DNA of 64,000 bases from Mycobacterium seoulense (GCF_010731595.1 NZ_AP022582.1:1364001-1428000); one strand, 5' to 3'; positions 7,314-16,348 are shown, counted from the first letter of the stretch. Numbers and translations: made by a program. The notes: generated from the letters alone by a model not told the origin.

Positions 7314-9022
7314 CCCTTCGCGTCGGGCGCCGCCGCATCGCGGGCCGCGATGTAGCCGTACACCAGGCCCTGCGCGATCGTCGCCCCCGCGCCCGGGTAC
7401 GTCGTGCCGAACGCGTTGGCGGCGGTGTTGCCGATTGCATAAAGTCCGGCGATCACGCTGCCATCCTCGCGGAGCACCCGTGCGCGCTCGTCGGCCTTCA
7501 GCCCGCCGCACGTGCCGAGGTCGCTGAGCACCATCTTCACGGCGTAGAACGGGCCCTTGGCCAACGGGCGCAGATTGGGGTTCGGCTTGATCGTCGGGTC
7601 CCCGTAATAGCGGTCGTAGGCGCTGCGCCCTCGGCCGAAGTCGGGATCCTCACCGGCAGCGGCGTTTTGGTTGAAGTGAGTCATCGTCTCGCAGAATTCC
7701 GGAACCGGAACGTTCATTCGGGCACCCAGCTCGCCTAGGTTGTCCGCCCGCACCGCGATGCCCGCGTCGTACCAGGCTTGGGGGATGCGCATGCGCGGGA
7801 ACAGTTCGGCGCCAAAGACATAGCTGTTGCGGTACTGCTGGTCGAAGACGATCCACATCGCCTCCACCGGGCTGCCCGACCGCTCCAGCTCCAGCAATCG
7901 CTGGCCGAAGGACATGTAATCTGCGGACTCGTTCGAGAATCGGTGGCCGTATTGGTCGACGATGAGACTTCCAGGCAGTGAACGTTCGGCCAGCATTACC
8001 GCCGGCGCCTTGCCCGGCAGGGGCGCGATGGCGGGAAACCACCAGGCTTGAGCCATCAAGGCGATATCGGCGCCGAATTCCTGCCCCGCACGAATGCCGT
8101 CGCCCGTATTGGATTTGGCACCCAGGCTCAGATTGGCGCCCAGCGACTCGGACTGAAACTTCCACCTCATGTCCATGCTGTGCTCGAAACCACCGGTTGC
8201 CAGTACCACTCCGCGCCGGGCGGTGATCGTCACCTCGTGCCCGTCATGGTCGACGACCGCGCCAGTCACCCGCTCCCCGTCGCCTTCCAGGCGCACGAGC
8301 GGGCTGTCGGTCCACACCGGGACACCCGCGCGCAGCACCCCCGCGAACAGCCCGGCCATCAGACCCTGGCCGCCCGCGGCGTAGCGCCGACCGATCATCC
8401 TCCCGCCGAACCCCTGCGCCACCCGCTTGCCGAACGTCGGAATGCCCTTGCTCGGCACCCGGGCCACGAGGTTCATCCACCGGTAGTCGGCTCCCGTCGT
8501 CGGTATCGAGACGCCGGCCTCGAGCACGCCGGGCCGCAACCGGGTGCGGTACCGGCCGAGGATCGATGTGTCAAACGGGTGGCATTCGCACGTCCGGCCT
8601 GCCGCGCTGCCACCCGGCTCCTCGGGGTGGTAGTCGGAGTAGTCGCGGGCCCAGAACAGCCGCAGCGGGGTCGTTCGGCGCAGCATGTCGACCGTCGCCG
8701 GGACATGAGCCACGAATTCGGCCGATCGCTGCGGCGGGGCCGAACCCGCCACTACCGAGTCCAAATACGCGGCGGCGCGTTCGGGGGAGTCCTCGGCGCC
8801 GGCATCTCGCAGCACGGGACTGTCGGGTAGCCACAACGCGCCGCCCGACCGGGCTGTCGACCCGCCCACGTACGACGACTTCTCCACGATCAGCACCGAC
8901 AGCCCGAGTTCGCGGGCGGCCAGCGCCGCGGCCATGCCGGTCCCGGACCCGACCACCAACAGGTCGACCGTCGTATCGGCCACGGGAAGCCCGGCGGGGA
9001 TCGTCGTGCTCTGGGGGTTCAC
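7310..9022 (-). CDS. KstD-family FAD-binding dehydrogenase (3-ketosteroid delta-1-dehydrogenase-like)
   Basis: This is an approximately 570-residue flavoprotein with an N-terminal FAD fold (VVGSGTGMAAALAARE), EKSSYVGGSTARSGG, and a C-terminal flavin closure LYAIGNTAANAFGTTYPGAGATI. Family knowledge: KstD inserts the C1-C2 double bond into 3-keto-4-ene steroids. The C-terminal Tyr and Gly of the catalytic loop are retained in TYPGAG, but many relatives act on other ketones. It is divergent from a KshA-like oxygenase, and this pairing mirrors the two enzymes that open steroid ring B. GTG 9022 was preferred; TTG 9028 is possible, and neither has a convincing ribosome site. Confidence 0.82.
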   Translation of the reverse strand: MNPQSTTIPAGLPVADTTVDLLVVGSGTGMAAALAARELGLSVLIVEKSSYVGGSTARSGGALWLPDSPVLRDAGAEDSPERAAAYLDSVVAGSAPPQRSAEFVAHVPATVDMLRRTTPLRLFWARDYSDYHPEEPGGSAAGRTCECHPFDTSILGRYRTRLRPGVLEAGVSIPTTGADYRWMNLVARVPSKGIPTFGKRVAQGFGGRMIGRRYAAGGQGLMAGLFAGVLRAGVPVWTDSPLVRLEGDGERVTGAVVDHDGHEVTITARRGVVLATGGFEHSMDMRWKFQSESLGANLSLGAKSNTGDGIRAGQEFGADIALMAQAWWFPAIAPLPGKAPAVMLAERSLPGSLIVDQYGHRFSNESADYMSFGQRLLELERSGSPVEAMWIVFDQQYRNSYVFGAELFPRMRIPQAWYDAGIAVRADNLGELGARMNVPVPEFCETMTHFNQNAAAGEDPDFGRGRSAYDRYYGDPTIKPNPNLRPLAKGPFYAVKMVLSDLGTCGGLKADERARVLREDGSVIAGLYAIGNTAANAFGTTYPGAGATIAQGLVYGYIAARDAAAPDAKG

Positions 9023-9124
9023 GCGCAAAACCGTATGCCGAGGCCGCCCGGCAACGGAAGAGCCGTCCTGATCAGTGGGAACAAGCGGCCCCCCGAACGG
9101 GGCGACGGGAGTTTAATCTTCCCT

Positions 9125-10261
9125 ATGACGACGCAGTCTGAGGTCGACGAAGTTCGGCAGATTGAAGCGCAGGCCGCGCCGACGCGGTTTGCCCGCGGCT
9201 GGCACTGCCTGGGCCTGATTCGGGATTTCGGCGATGGCAAGCCGCACGCGATCAACGCCTTCGGACAAAAGCTCGTTGTCTTCCGCAGCGCGAACGGCAC
9301 CATCAACGTCCTTGACGCCTTCTGCCGGCACATGGGCGGTGATCTCTCGCAGGGCGAAGTCAAGGGCGACGAGATCGCCTGCCCGTTCCACGACTGGCGC
9401 TGGGGCGGTGACGGGCGGTGCAAGCAGGTGCCCTACAGCCGGCGCACGCCGAAGCTGGCGCGCACCGCGGCGTGGACCACGCTGCAGCAGGACGGGATGT
9501 TGTTCGTGTGGAACGACCCGGAACGCAAACCGCCGCCCGCGGAGGTCACGATCCCCCGCATCGAGGGCGCCACCAGCGACGAGTGGACCGACTGGCACTG
9601 GTACACCACGGTCGTGCACAGCAACTGCCGCGAGATCATCGACAACGTGGTGGACATGGCCCACTTCTTCTACATCCACGGCTCGTTACCCACGTATTTC
9701 AAGAACATCTTCGAAGGGCATGTGGCCACGCAGTACATGAACGGCGGGAGTCGTCCCGACATCGGTAGCCCCGAGGGGACCACGATGCTGGGGACCACGT
9801 CGGTGGCGTCCTACTACGGGCCGTCCTTCATGATCGATGACCTGACCTACCACTACACCGACGGCGACGCCAAGACGATCCTGATCAACTGCCATTATCC
9901 GATCGACTCGAATTCCTTTGTGCTGCAATATGGCATCATCGTCAAGAAGTCGGACAAGTTGTCTGGCGATGAGGCGCTGAAGACTGCGATCAGCCTGGGC
10001 GACTTCGTCAAAATCGGTTTCGAGCAGGACGTGCAGATCTGGCGGCACAAGGCGCGCATCGACAACCCGCTTCTCGTCGAGGAGGACGGGCCGGTCTACC
10101 AGTTACGTCGCTGGTACCAGCAGTTCTACGTCGACGCCGCCGACGTCCAACCGGATATGGTGGACCGCTTCGAGTTCGAACTCGACACCACCCGGCCCTA
10201 CGAGGCGTGGATGAAAGAGGTCGAGGCCAACATGGCCGCGCAGGGTGCTGGCCAGATGTGA
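9125..10261 (+). CDS. KshA-like Rieske oxygenase (3-ketosteroid 9-alpha-hydroxylase oxygenase family)
   Basis: The 378-residue protein carries a Rieske [2Fe-2S] centre with C67, H69, C86 and H89 (CRHMGG, then CPFHDWRWGG) and mononuclear-iron ligands around H180 and H185 in DNVVDMAHFFYIH. Length and long stretches (ARGWHCLG, GDGRCK, VYQLRRWYQQFYVD) match mycobacterial KshA closely from memory. It probably hydroxylates a cyclic ketone and needs an external reductase, which is not adjacent. ATG 9125 was chosen because similarity to KshA begins there; TTTAAT seven bases upstream may be a -10 box for a leaderless message. Its stop overlaps the next start by one base. Confidence 0.9.
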   Translation: MTTQSEVDEVRQIEAQAAPTRFARGWHCLGLIRDFGDGKPHAINAFGQKLVVFRSANGTINVLDAFCRHMGGDLSQGEVKGDEIACPFHDWRWGGDGRCKQVPYSRRTPKLARTAAWTTLQQDGMLFVWNDPERKPPPAEVTIPRIEGATSDEWTDWHWYTTVVHSNCREIIDNVVDMAHFFYIHGSLPTYFKNIFEGHVATQYMNGGSRPDIGSPEGTTMLGTTSVASYYGPSFMIDDLTYHYTDGDAKTILINCHYPIDSNSFVLQYGIIVKKSDKLSGDEALKTAISLGDFVKIGFEQDVQIWRHKARIDNPLLVEEDGPVYQLRRWYQQFYVDAADVQPDMVDRFEFELDTTRPYEAWMKEVEANMAAQGAGQM

Positions 10262-10551
10262 TGTCGCTCGATTCGTCCGTGCGCCAAGATAATCGCCTCG
10301 ACGAGATGCCGATGCGCCCTGTGGGGTGCCGTAGGTGCGGGGCGCAGGTACTTGCTCGCAAAAGTAGCTGGAATCAGACCAGCGTGCAGTGGAACGCCGA
10401 TGCGACGGCCCGGTGCGTCGAGCGTGCCGAAGCGCAGAGGATTTCCACGCCCGGCGGTCGCGGCGTGTTCCTGGCGTGTTCGGCGTTGCAGCAGTCGATG
10501 CTCGAAGCCGTGCGGCGTGGCGGTTTGGCCATCGTCGACGAAACTGTTTGA
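10261..10551 (+). CDS. Small CxxC protein co-translated with KshA-like oxygenase
   Basis: The 96-residue protein starts at ATG 10261, overlapping the oxygenase stop by one base, so the two are probably translationally coupled. It has the motif RPVGCRRCGAQVL, a zinc-knuckle-like CxxC, followed by KSSWNQTSVQW and a Cys in the later part (FLACSALQ). I know no assigned function. The conserved CxxC and the linkage suggest a metal-binding or assembly partner, or an electron-transfer accessory of the oxygenase. It has too few cysteines for a classical ferredoxin. Confidence 0.75.
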   Translation: MSLDSSVRQDNRLDEMPMRPVGCRRCGAQVLARKSSWNQTSVQWNADATARCVERAEAQRISTPGGRGVFLACSALQQSMLEAVRRGGLAIVDETV

Positions 10552-10559
10552 CCCTTATT

Positions 10560-10622
10560 CCGCCGAACGTCGAATTATGCTGCCGTTGAAGGTTTTCGCG
10601 CAAATAAGTCGACGCTCGGCGG
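10560..10622. terminator. Long imperfect hairpin between convergent genes
   Basis: Arms of 13 bases (CCGCCGAACGTCG at 10560-10572 and CGACGCTCGGCGG at 10610-10622) pair at 12 of 13 positions, with a 37-base loop. The mismatch becomes a G-U pair in the minus-strand transcript. It lies in the 84-base gap between two convergent genes, where a bidirectional terminator would be useful. There is no long T-tract, so assignment is tentative. Confidence 0.4.
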
Positions 10623-10635
10623 TGGGGTGATCCCA

Positions 10636-11712
10636 TCATGCGAGCTGGAAGGCGCTGATGGGCGCCTCTTCGGGGTAGACGGCGGGGCCGCCCAGGTCGT
10701 AGCCGGCGTTGAGCGCGCTGATGAACGCCGGGTCGTGCAATGGTTCGCTGGGAATGTCAAGCTTGATGCCCCTGCCGCTGAGGTCGTCGACCATGATGTC
10801 GATGGCCTTCTCGATGGTCAGGTCGTGCGAGCCCTCCATATTCTTCTTCAGCTCGTCGTGGTCGGTGAACACCTCGGCGGACCAGTGCACCAGGAACCGC
10901 AATTGGTCGGTGTGGTGGCGGGCGATCACCTCGTCGCCGTTTTTGAGCAACCACTGATCCCGGTCACCGGGGTCACCGGAAAAGACGGTGTCGAAGGACA
11001 ATCCGGCCGGAACTTGTTGCTCGAGTGGTCCGTTCGCTTCGCCGCGATGCACCATCATTTCGTTCTGCACCACCACGCCACGGTTGTTGATCGGCGGCAA
11101 AACGCGTCTGGGTGCCTTGAGCGGCCCGTCGGGCCAGTAGGTGAATCCGCTCCCGGGGTCGAGCGAGAACCACGTGATCACCTGCGCCATTTTGATCAGG
11201 TAGTCGCCGAACAGGCCGGATTTGCCCATCACGCTGGTGAGCCAGGTCGGCGCGTTCTCGTGACGCACACCGCGAAAGCTCGGCGAGTCCAGATGTCCCG
11301 GGTCGCGGTTGGCGCACGGCCCGTTGATGTTGAACAGCATCAGCTGCGGTTTGGCGTACTGGGCGTTCCAGTAGCTTTTGGCCATCTCGAGGAACCGCGC
11401 GTTGTAAAAGCAATCGTGCAGCTGTGGGTAGAGCACCGCGCCGTAGTTGGCGAGGTAGCCGCGGAAGGTCGGGGTCAGGAACAGGTCGAGCGATGGGGTG
11501 AATCCCTCTGGGAAAAGGCCGCTCATGGTGGCGATCAGCTCATCGGGGGACGCGAAGTGTTGCGCGATGATCAACCGCCACGGCCCCTCGGTGCGTACCA
11601 CGTCGAGCAGGCGTTCGCGCTGATCGTCGGTATAGACGTTGTCGACCTCGCGCGGCGGCGCGGCCGGCCGCAACACGTCGGAAAGCTCGATCCGCCGGTC
11701 GTCGCTGAGCAT
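10636..11712 (-). CDS. Conserved hypothetical protein, possible Fe(II) oxygenase-like jelly roll
   Basis: This 358-residue protein is not confidently recognised. In the middle it has GHLDSPSFRGVRHENAP and later NEMMVHRGEAN. An H-x-D pair followed by a distal His near Arg is the arrangement of Fe(II)/2-oxoglutarate or phytanoyl-CoA-type dioxygenases, but the match is by motif only. Many aromatic residues (FNINGP, WFSLDPGSGFTYWP) would fit a beta-barrel. No signal peptide or membrane segment is visible. It is the last gene of a minus-strand run (FadD, FadE, FadE, SnoaL-like, SDR, esterase), 72 bases downstream of the esterase, suggesting a role in the same catabolic pathway. Confidence 0.6.
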   Translation of the reverse strand: MLSDDRRIELSDVLRPAAPPREVDNVYTDDQRERLLDVVRTEGPWRLIIAQHFASPDELIATMSGLFPEGFTPSLDLFLTPTFRGYLANYGAVLYPQLHDCFYNARFLEMAKSYWNAQYAKPQLMLFNINGPCANRDPGHLDSPSFRGVRHENAPTWLTSVMGKSGLFGDYLIKMAQVITWFSLDPGSGFTYWPDGPLKAPRRVLPPINNRGVVVQNEMMVHRGEANGPLEQQVPAGLSFDTVFSGDPGDRDQWLLKNGDEVIARHHTDQLRFLVHWSAEVFTDHDELKKNMEGSHDLTIEKAIDIMVDDLSGRGIKLDIPSEPLHDPAFISALNAGYDLGGPAVYPEEAPISAFQLA

Positions 11713-11784
11713 CGGCTGTCTCCTTTTGCAGTTCGTGCTCTGATTGTGGGCGGCGCGGTGGCGATGTGCGGGGCGGCAGCCCGG

Positions 11785-12741
11785 TCACCGGGACGTCAAA
11801 ACTCCGACCGGATGGCCGAACTTGGCCTGCAGTAGCGCGCCGATCTCGGCGATGGCCAGCCGGCCCCGCGCCGTGGCATCGGAACGCATCAGAAATCCGT
11901 GGCACATACCGGGATAACGGGTCAGGGTGGTCTGCACGCCGGCATCCCGCAGCCGTGTCGCATACCGCTCACCCCAATCCCGGATCGGGTCGCACTCCGC
12001 GGTGACGACGATGGCCGGCGGGAGGCCGGCAAGCTCGGATGCGTAGGCGGGAACCAGGTATGGGCTGCTGGGCGGACCCGCGTCGCCGTCGACCAGGGAG
12101 TGCATGTAGTCGATGTCGTCGCGGGTGAGCATCGGGGCGTCCGCCAGGGAGGTGACGGACGGAGCCGTCATGTCGCGGTCCAGGCCCGGATACAGCAACA
12201 CCTGCGCGCAGATCGGCGGACCGCCACGGTCGCGCGCGGCGAGCGCGACGCCGGCGGCGAGTGCGCCACCCGCGCTGTCGCCGATCACCCCGAGTCGTTC
12301 GCGGTCGACCCCGAGATGACGGGCATTGCGTGACACCCATTCCGTCGCGGCGTACGCATCGTCGAACTGCGCGGGCGGCGGCCACTCCGGGGCCAGGCGG
12401 TAGTCGACCGCTACGACGGTGGCTGCCGACGCCGCGGCCAGCTCACGCGCCAGAGGCTCGAACGAGTGGTTCGAACCCATCACGAGCCCGCCGCCGTGCA
12501 AATACACCAGCACGGGTCCGCCGCTCTCGGCGTCGGGGCGGTAGACCCGTGCCGGGATGTCGCCCGCGGGACCGGGTATGGCTACTTCTGTGACGGCGGC
12601 CATCTCGGCCATCGACTCGGGCGGTGGCGCGGATTCGAGCGCGGCGCGCACGGCCGCGAGCCCGCGCTGGCGCATCGGTGGGATGTCACCGAACGAAGCG
12701 ATGCGGGCGGCGGCATCGGGGTCCAGCTCGGAGGTCCCCAT
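11785..12741 (-). CDS. Alpha/beta-hydrolase, HSL-type esterase (Lip family)
   Basis: The 318-residue protein starts at ATG 12741 (MGTSELDPDAAARIASFGD), one base after the stop of the upstream SDR. It has the oxyanion motif HGGGLVMGS, the nucleophile elbow GDSAGG, an Asp in AECDPIRD and a His in GMCHGF. This is the hormone-sensitive lipase (LipH/LipN-like) class, which hydrolyses short-chain esters. Because a BVMO lies in the divergent transcript, it may cleave esters or lactones made by Baeyer-Villiger oxidation; that link is inferred. Confidence 0.88.
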   Translation of the reverse strand: MGTSELDPDAAARIASFGDIPPMRQRGLAAVRAALESAPPPESMAEMAAVTEVAIPGPAGDIPARVYRPDAESGGPVLVYLHGGGLVMGSNHSFEPLARELAAASAATVVAVDYRLAPEWPPPAQFDDAYAATEWVSRNARHLGVDRERLGVIGDSAGGALAAGVALAARDRGGPPICAQVLLYPGLDRDMTAPSVTSLADAPMLTRDDIDYMHSLVDGDAGPPSSPYLVPAYASELAGLPPAIVVTAECDPIRDWGERYATRLRDAGVQTTLTRYPGMCHGFLMRSDATARGRLAIAEIGALLQAKFGHPVGVLTSR

Positions 12742-12742
12742 G

Positions 12743-13615
12743 TCAGAGCTGGTTGGCACCGAACCGGCGTTCCGTGCGCAGTGCCGGCCGTCGTTGCGTG
12801 GCAAGCACTTCCGCGCGCTCCGCCATCGCCGAGCCGACATACGCGGGATGGGTGAGCAGGTAGAAACGGCCCTCGGCGGCCTGTTGGAACAGTATTTCGG
12901 CGGCCGCCAATGGGTCCATCGCGACCGCTTTGATGTCCAGCATCGCTTCGCGATGCGTCTCGGCGGCGCCGATGTCAGCGGCCTCGGTGGCATCGACACC
13001 CCCCGCGGATTCGAAGATGCTGGACACCACCGGCCCGGGCAACACGGCCTGCACATGTATGTGGTGGTCGTGTCCCGCCAATTGGACCTCGGTGCAGAGG
13101 CATTCGGTCATCGAGAGCACAGCGTGCTTGCTCACGATGTAGGGCGTCTGCAGCGGCATTGTCACAACGGCGCCGACTGACGCAACGTTCCACACCCACG
13201 CCTGCTCGTCGGCGGCCATCATTTTCGGCAGAAATGCCCGCACGCCGTGGAAGACTCCGCTGATGTTGACGTCGACGACGCGTTGCCAGTTCGTCACCGG
13301 CGTATCCCACAGATAGCCGAACTGTTCGACACCCGCGTTGTTCACCAGCAACCGCACCGCGCCGAAATCCCGATAAACCCGGTCCGCGAGGCCCTGTACC
13401 GCCGCGGGATCACGCACGTCGCAGACGATGTCGACGGCCGTACCTCTGGTCGCGCACAGTTCGTCGCGCAGCGCGGCGATGCCGTCGGCGTCGATGTCGG
13501 CGAGCACCACGGTCATGCCCAACCGGTGGGCGTGCCGCGCCAAACCGGCACCGATCCCGGATCCAGCCCCGGTGATGACGGCGACGCCGCCGGAGAATGT
13601 GCCGCGGGCGGTCAT
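12743..13615 (-). CDS. Short-chain dehydrogenase/reductase (SDR)
   Basis: This 290-residue classical SDR has TGAGSGIGAGLARHA at the nucleotide site, NNAGVEQFG, and the catalytic Tyr and Lys in YIVSKHAVL. An acidic residue after beta-2 (LADIDADG) suggests NAD rather than NADP. The C-terminal 90 residues are longer than in minimal SDRs. Its ATG overlaps the stop of the upstream SnoaL-like gene (ATGA) and its stop is one base from the esterase start. The substrate is probably a secondary alcohol or ketone intermediate. Confidence 0.88.
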   Translation of the reverse strand: MTARGTFSGGVAVITGAGSGIGAGLARHAHRLGMTVVLADIDADGIAALRDELCATRGTAVDIVCDVRDPAAVQGLADRVYRDFGAVRLLVNNAGVEQFGYLWDTPVTNWQRVVDVNISGVFHGVRAFLPKMMAADEQAWVWNVASVGAVVTMPLQTPYIVSKHAVLSMTECLCTEVQLAGHDHHIHVQAVLPGPVVSSIFESAGGVDATEAADIGAAETHREAMLDIKAVAMDPLAAAEILFQQAAEGRFYLLTHPAYVGSAMAERAEVLATQRRPALRTERRFGANQL

Positions 13616-14091
13616 GATGGGGCGGTGCTGTCGGCATGCAGGTCGGCCAGCAGGACCGAGTTGGTCGCATCGAGAACGACGTCCATCTTGGTCAATTGCA
13701 GCCCGTTGTCGCCGCGTCGGACGGCGACGTTGACAATCCCGCTGGAGACCGCGAACGGCACGAAATTGGCGATCTGGTTGACGAGTATGTAGAACCGCGC
13801 GCGGGTGACGTCACCGTCAGCGCCGGTGCGGTGGACATTGGTGGCGTGGTGACGCAGCGGGTACGGGCTCTGCTTGCGATGCTGGGACAACCACTCCATC
13901 ACCGCGTCCCGGCCGTTGAGCTCGGGCGACATGAGTTCCTCGAAAGGACTTGCGCCCGAGTCACTTCTCGTCACGTAGTGCACGTCATGGGCATATCTAG
14001 CCGCCAGCTCGTCGTAGTGGGCCTCGTCGTAGTGGTACCAGAACTCGCCGATGAACTCCTGCAGTTCCGACAGGGTGACGTCGTTGTTCAT
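13612..14091 (-). CDS. SnoaL-like/NTF2-fold protein
   Basis: The 159-residue protein starts at ATG 14091 (MNNDVTLSELQEFIGEFWYHYDEAHYDELAARYAHD would run on, so only the first part is diagnostic). The pattern of an early helix, an aromatic-rich YAHDVHYVTR strand and later ARFYILVNQIANF fits the NTF2-like superfamily. That superfamily includes SnoaL cyclases, ketosteroid isomerases and dioxygenase beta subunits. No partner dioxygenase alpha subunit is adjacent, so an isomerase, dehydratase or small-ligand role is likelier. It overlaps the SDR start by four bases and is 70 bases after the FadE stop. Confidence 0.72.
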   Translation of the reverse strand: MNNDVTLSELQEFIGEFWYHYDEAHYDELAARYAHDVHYVTRSDSGASPFEELMSPELNGRDAVMEWLSQHRKQSPYPLRHHATNVHRTGADGDVTRARFYILVNQIANFVPFAVSSGIVNVAVRRGDNGLQLTKMDVVLDATNSVLLADLHADSTAPS

Positions 14092-14161
14092 GCCATGGAA
14101 TGAAACTCCACTGTGGCCGCGGCGGCACGGCGACCGCCCGATGAGTGGAACACCGTCCGCA

Positions 14162-15187
14162 TCACTCGGTGATGAGGCTCCACAAGCCCCCGACGCTCGC
14201 GTGCATTGCAGCGTCGGCGACGACGTCGTCCCAGTAGCGCATCGAACCGAACTCCGATCGCCACGCGAGCGCAGCCCTGGTGAATTCATGCAGGCGGTGC
14301 TCACGGGTGGTGCCGATGGCACCGTGCACTTGGTGGGCGTTTCTCACCACCAGGGATGTCGCGTGGCCCGCGCACGAGCGCGCCGCGGCCACAAGGAATT
14401 CCAAGGCCGGGCCCGACCACTCTCGCGTGATGCCTGCCGTCAACGCCGCCTCGGTTGCGGCCCGGGCGAGCGCGGCCTCGGCGGCAACGTCGGAGACCAG
14501 GTTCTGAACGCCTTGGAATTTCGACAACGGGCGCCCGAACTGGGTTCGTGAGGTCACGTGCTCGATGCAGAGTTGCAGTATTGAGTCCAGGGCGGCACAC
14601 ACCTGGATCGCCCGCACCAACCCCGACTTCAGCCGCAGCTGGCTGACCAGGCCCGCGCCGATGGGCGTTCCCTGCCAGCCGGAGAGTTCGGCAGCCACGG
14701 TGTCGCGTGGTTCACCGATCAAATTGGCGCCGCGGGTGATGGTGAGCATTTCGGCTGCAACGTCGGTGACGCGATATTGCCGGTCGACGTGCCATACGAC
14801 CACCACGCGATCGGCCATGCTCGCCCATGGCACGTGCGTCGCGACGCCGTGCTTGTCGACCAGGCAGACCGTCCGCGCCGCGCCGTCGGCGGCCAACCCG
14901 CTGGCCTCCAGGAGCCAGCATGCCAACAAGTCGTGCTCCGCGAGCGGGATTCGAATGCCGCTGCGCACCGCCGCCTTCAGGAGTTCGGCCGCCTCGTACC
15001 ACCCAGCGCCGCTGCCACCGTGCTCGACCGCACCGGTGAGGCGCAGAAGACCGAGCTCAGCGAGGTGGTGCCACAGGTCAGAGCCCCGATCGACGATCGT
15101 TTCGCCCGCCAGCTTTTCGCGGTGGCCGGCAAAGACGGCACCCATCATGTCGGCCAGGGCTTCGTCGACGGAAGGCGTGGTGCTCAC
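14162..15187 (-). CDS. Acyl-CoA dehydrogenase-family protein, short subunit of a FadE pair
   Basis: This 341-residue protein begins at GTG 15187, overlapping the preceding FadE stop (GTGA). Its C-terminal half has the ACAD four-helix bundle with TSRTQFGRPLSKFQGVQ and NAHQVHGAIG, but the N-terminal and middle domains are shortened. In mycobacterial steroid catabolism, adjacent fadE genes often encode alpha and beta subunits of one heterotetramer with a single flavin site per pair (ChsE1-ChsE2, FadE26-FadE27). This gene probably encodes one half of such an enzyme with the 15184-16347 product. Confidence 0.82.
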   Translation of the reverse strand: MSTTPSVDEALADMMGAVFAGHREKLAGETIVDRGSDLWHHLAELGLLRLTGAVEHGGSGAGWYEAAELLKAAVRSGIRIPLAEHDLLACWLLEASGLAADGAARTVCLVDKHGVATHVPWASMADRVVVVWHVDRQYRVTDVAAEMLTITRGANLIGEPRDTVAAELSGWQGTPIGAGLVSQLRLKSGLVRAIQVCAALDSILQLCIEHVTSRTQFGRPLSKFQGVQNLVSDVAAEAALARAATEAALTAGITREWSGPALEFLVAAARSCAGHATSLVVRNAHQVHGAIGTTREHRLHEFTRAALAWRSEFGSMRYWDDVVADAAMHASVGGLWSLITE

Positions 15188-16347
15188 CGCAGCCCCAATC
15201 CGCGCGCAATGACTCCGCGAAGCACCTCATTGGTGCCGCCGCGCAGGGTGAACCCCGGCCGCTGGTCCACGGCGGCACGCACCAACGCCGCGAAGATCCG
15301 ATCGGGGGAGTCCTGCAGGTCGGCGAACTCTGCGATGTCGCCTTCGGTGACGGTGCCGAGCACCTTGACCAGGGCGGCGGGGATGTCGGCCGGCTCGCGC
15401 CGTTCCAACGCGCCGGCCACTGCGGTGGACATGTGGTGCAGACCGGTGACACGCGCAACGAGCCTCCCCAGATCCGCGTCGCGGGGGATGGCGTTCGCCG
15501 CCATCCGGTCCGCGCACGCGGCCAGCAGGACGAAGGTCGACAGGTACCGCTCGGGTCCGCTGCGCTCGAAGCTCAGCTCGGAAGTCACCTGCCGCCAGCC
15601 GTCACCGATTGCGCCGAACACCATGTCGTCGGGGAGGAACGCCTCATCGAGTATCACCTCGTTGAAGTGGTGGGCGCCGTTCATCGAGACGATCGGGCGC
15701 ACGTCGACGCCGGGCCCGCGTAGGTCGACGATGAACTGGCTCAGTCCGGCATGCCGGTGCTCTGGATCCAGTGGCGCTGTGCGGGCGAGCACGATGAACG
15801 CGTGGGCGAGGTGTGCGCCCGACGTCCAAACCTTGGTGCCGGTCAGCGACCAGCCTCCGTCGACGCGCACCGCCCGGGTGCGCACGCTCGCCAGGTCGGA
15901 GCCGGACTCCGGCTCGCTCATGCCGATGGCGAAGAAGCACTCGCCACGCACGATCCGCGGCAGGAAAGCCAACTTCTGTGACTCCGTGCCGTATTTCAGC
16001 AATGACGGCACGATCTGCCGGTCGGCGATCCAGTGCGCAGCGACGGGGGCGCCGGCGGCGAGCAGCTCCTCGGTGACGGCAAACCGCTCCAGGAATGAAC
16101 GCCCGTGGCCGCCATATTCGACGGGCACCGTCATCCCCAACCAGCCGCGCGCCGCGAGCGCGGCGGTGAAGTTTTCGTCCCATCCCGACAGCCAGGCGTC
16201 CACCGACGGGGTGAACGCGCCGGCAGCCCGTTGGTCGTCCAGGAACTCCCGCACCTCGTCGCGAATCCCCTGCGTCGACAATGGGTCGACTGAGACAGGG
16301 GGCACCAACCGGGAGAACGCCATCACCGTATCTTCCACCCTGCGCAT
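15184..16347 (-). CDS. Acyl-CoA dehydrogenase, long subunit of a FadE pair
   Basis: The 387-residue ACAD retains the flavin segment FAIGMSEPESGSDLASVRT, the WSLTGTKVWTSGAHLA strand, and the C-terminal RGGTNEVLRGVIA motif. It would oxidise an acyl-CoA to the enoyl-CoA with FAD. The start at ATG 16347 lies one base from the stop of the upstream ligase; ATG 16323 is an alternative. Its downstream neighbour is a second FadE with overlapping codons, supporting a heteromeric enzyme. The size of the substrate cannot be read from sequence. Confidence 0.88.
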   Translation of the reverse strand: MRRVEDTVMAFSRLVPPVSVDPLSTQGIRDEVREFLDDQRAAGAFTPSVDAWLSGWDENFTAALAARGWLGMTVPVEYGGHGRSFLERFAVTEELLAAGAPVAAHWIADRQIVPSLLKYGTESQKLAFLPRIVRGECFFAIGMSEPESGSDLASVRTRAVRVDGGWSLTGTKVWTSGAHLAHAFIVLARTAPLDPEHRHAGLSQFIVDLRGPGVDVRPIVSMNGAHHFNEVILDEAFLPDDMVFGAIGDGWRQVTSELSFERSGPERYLSTFVLLAACADRMAANAIPRDADLGRLVARVTGLHHMSTAVAGALERREPADIPAALVKVLGTVTEGDIAEFADLQDSPDRIFAALVRAAVDQRPGFTLRGGTNEVLRGVIARGLGLR

Positions 16348-16348
16348 T

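Noticed and set aside
9023..9124. KstR-type operator between the KstD-like and KshA-like genes
   Set aside because: Only an isolated GGAAC half is present; no AAC/GTT dyad could be built.
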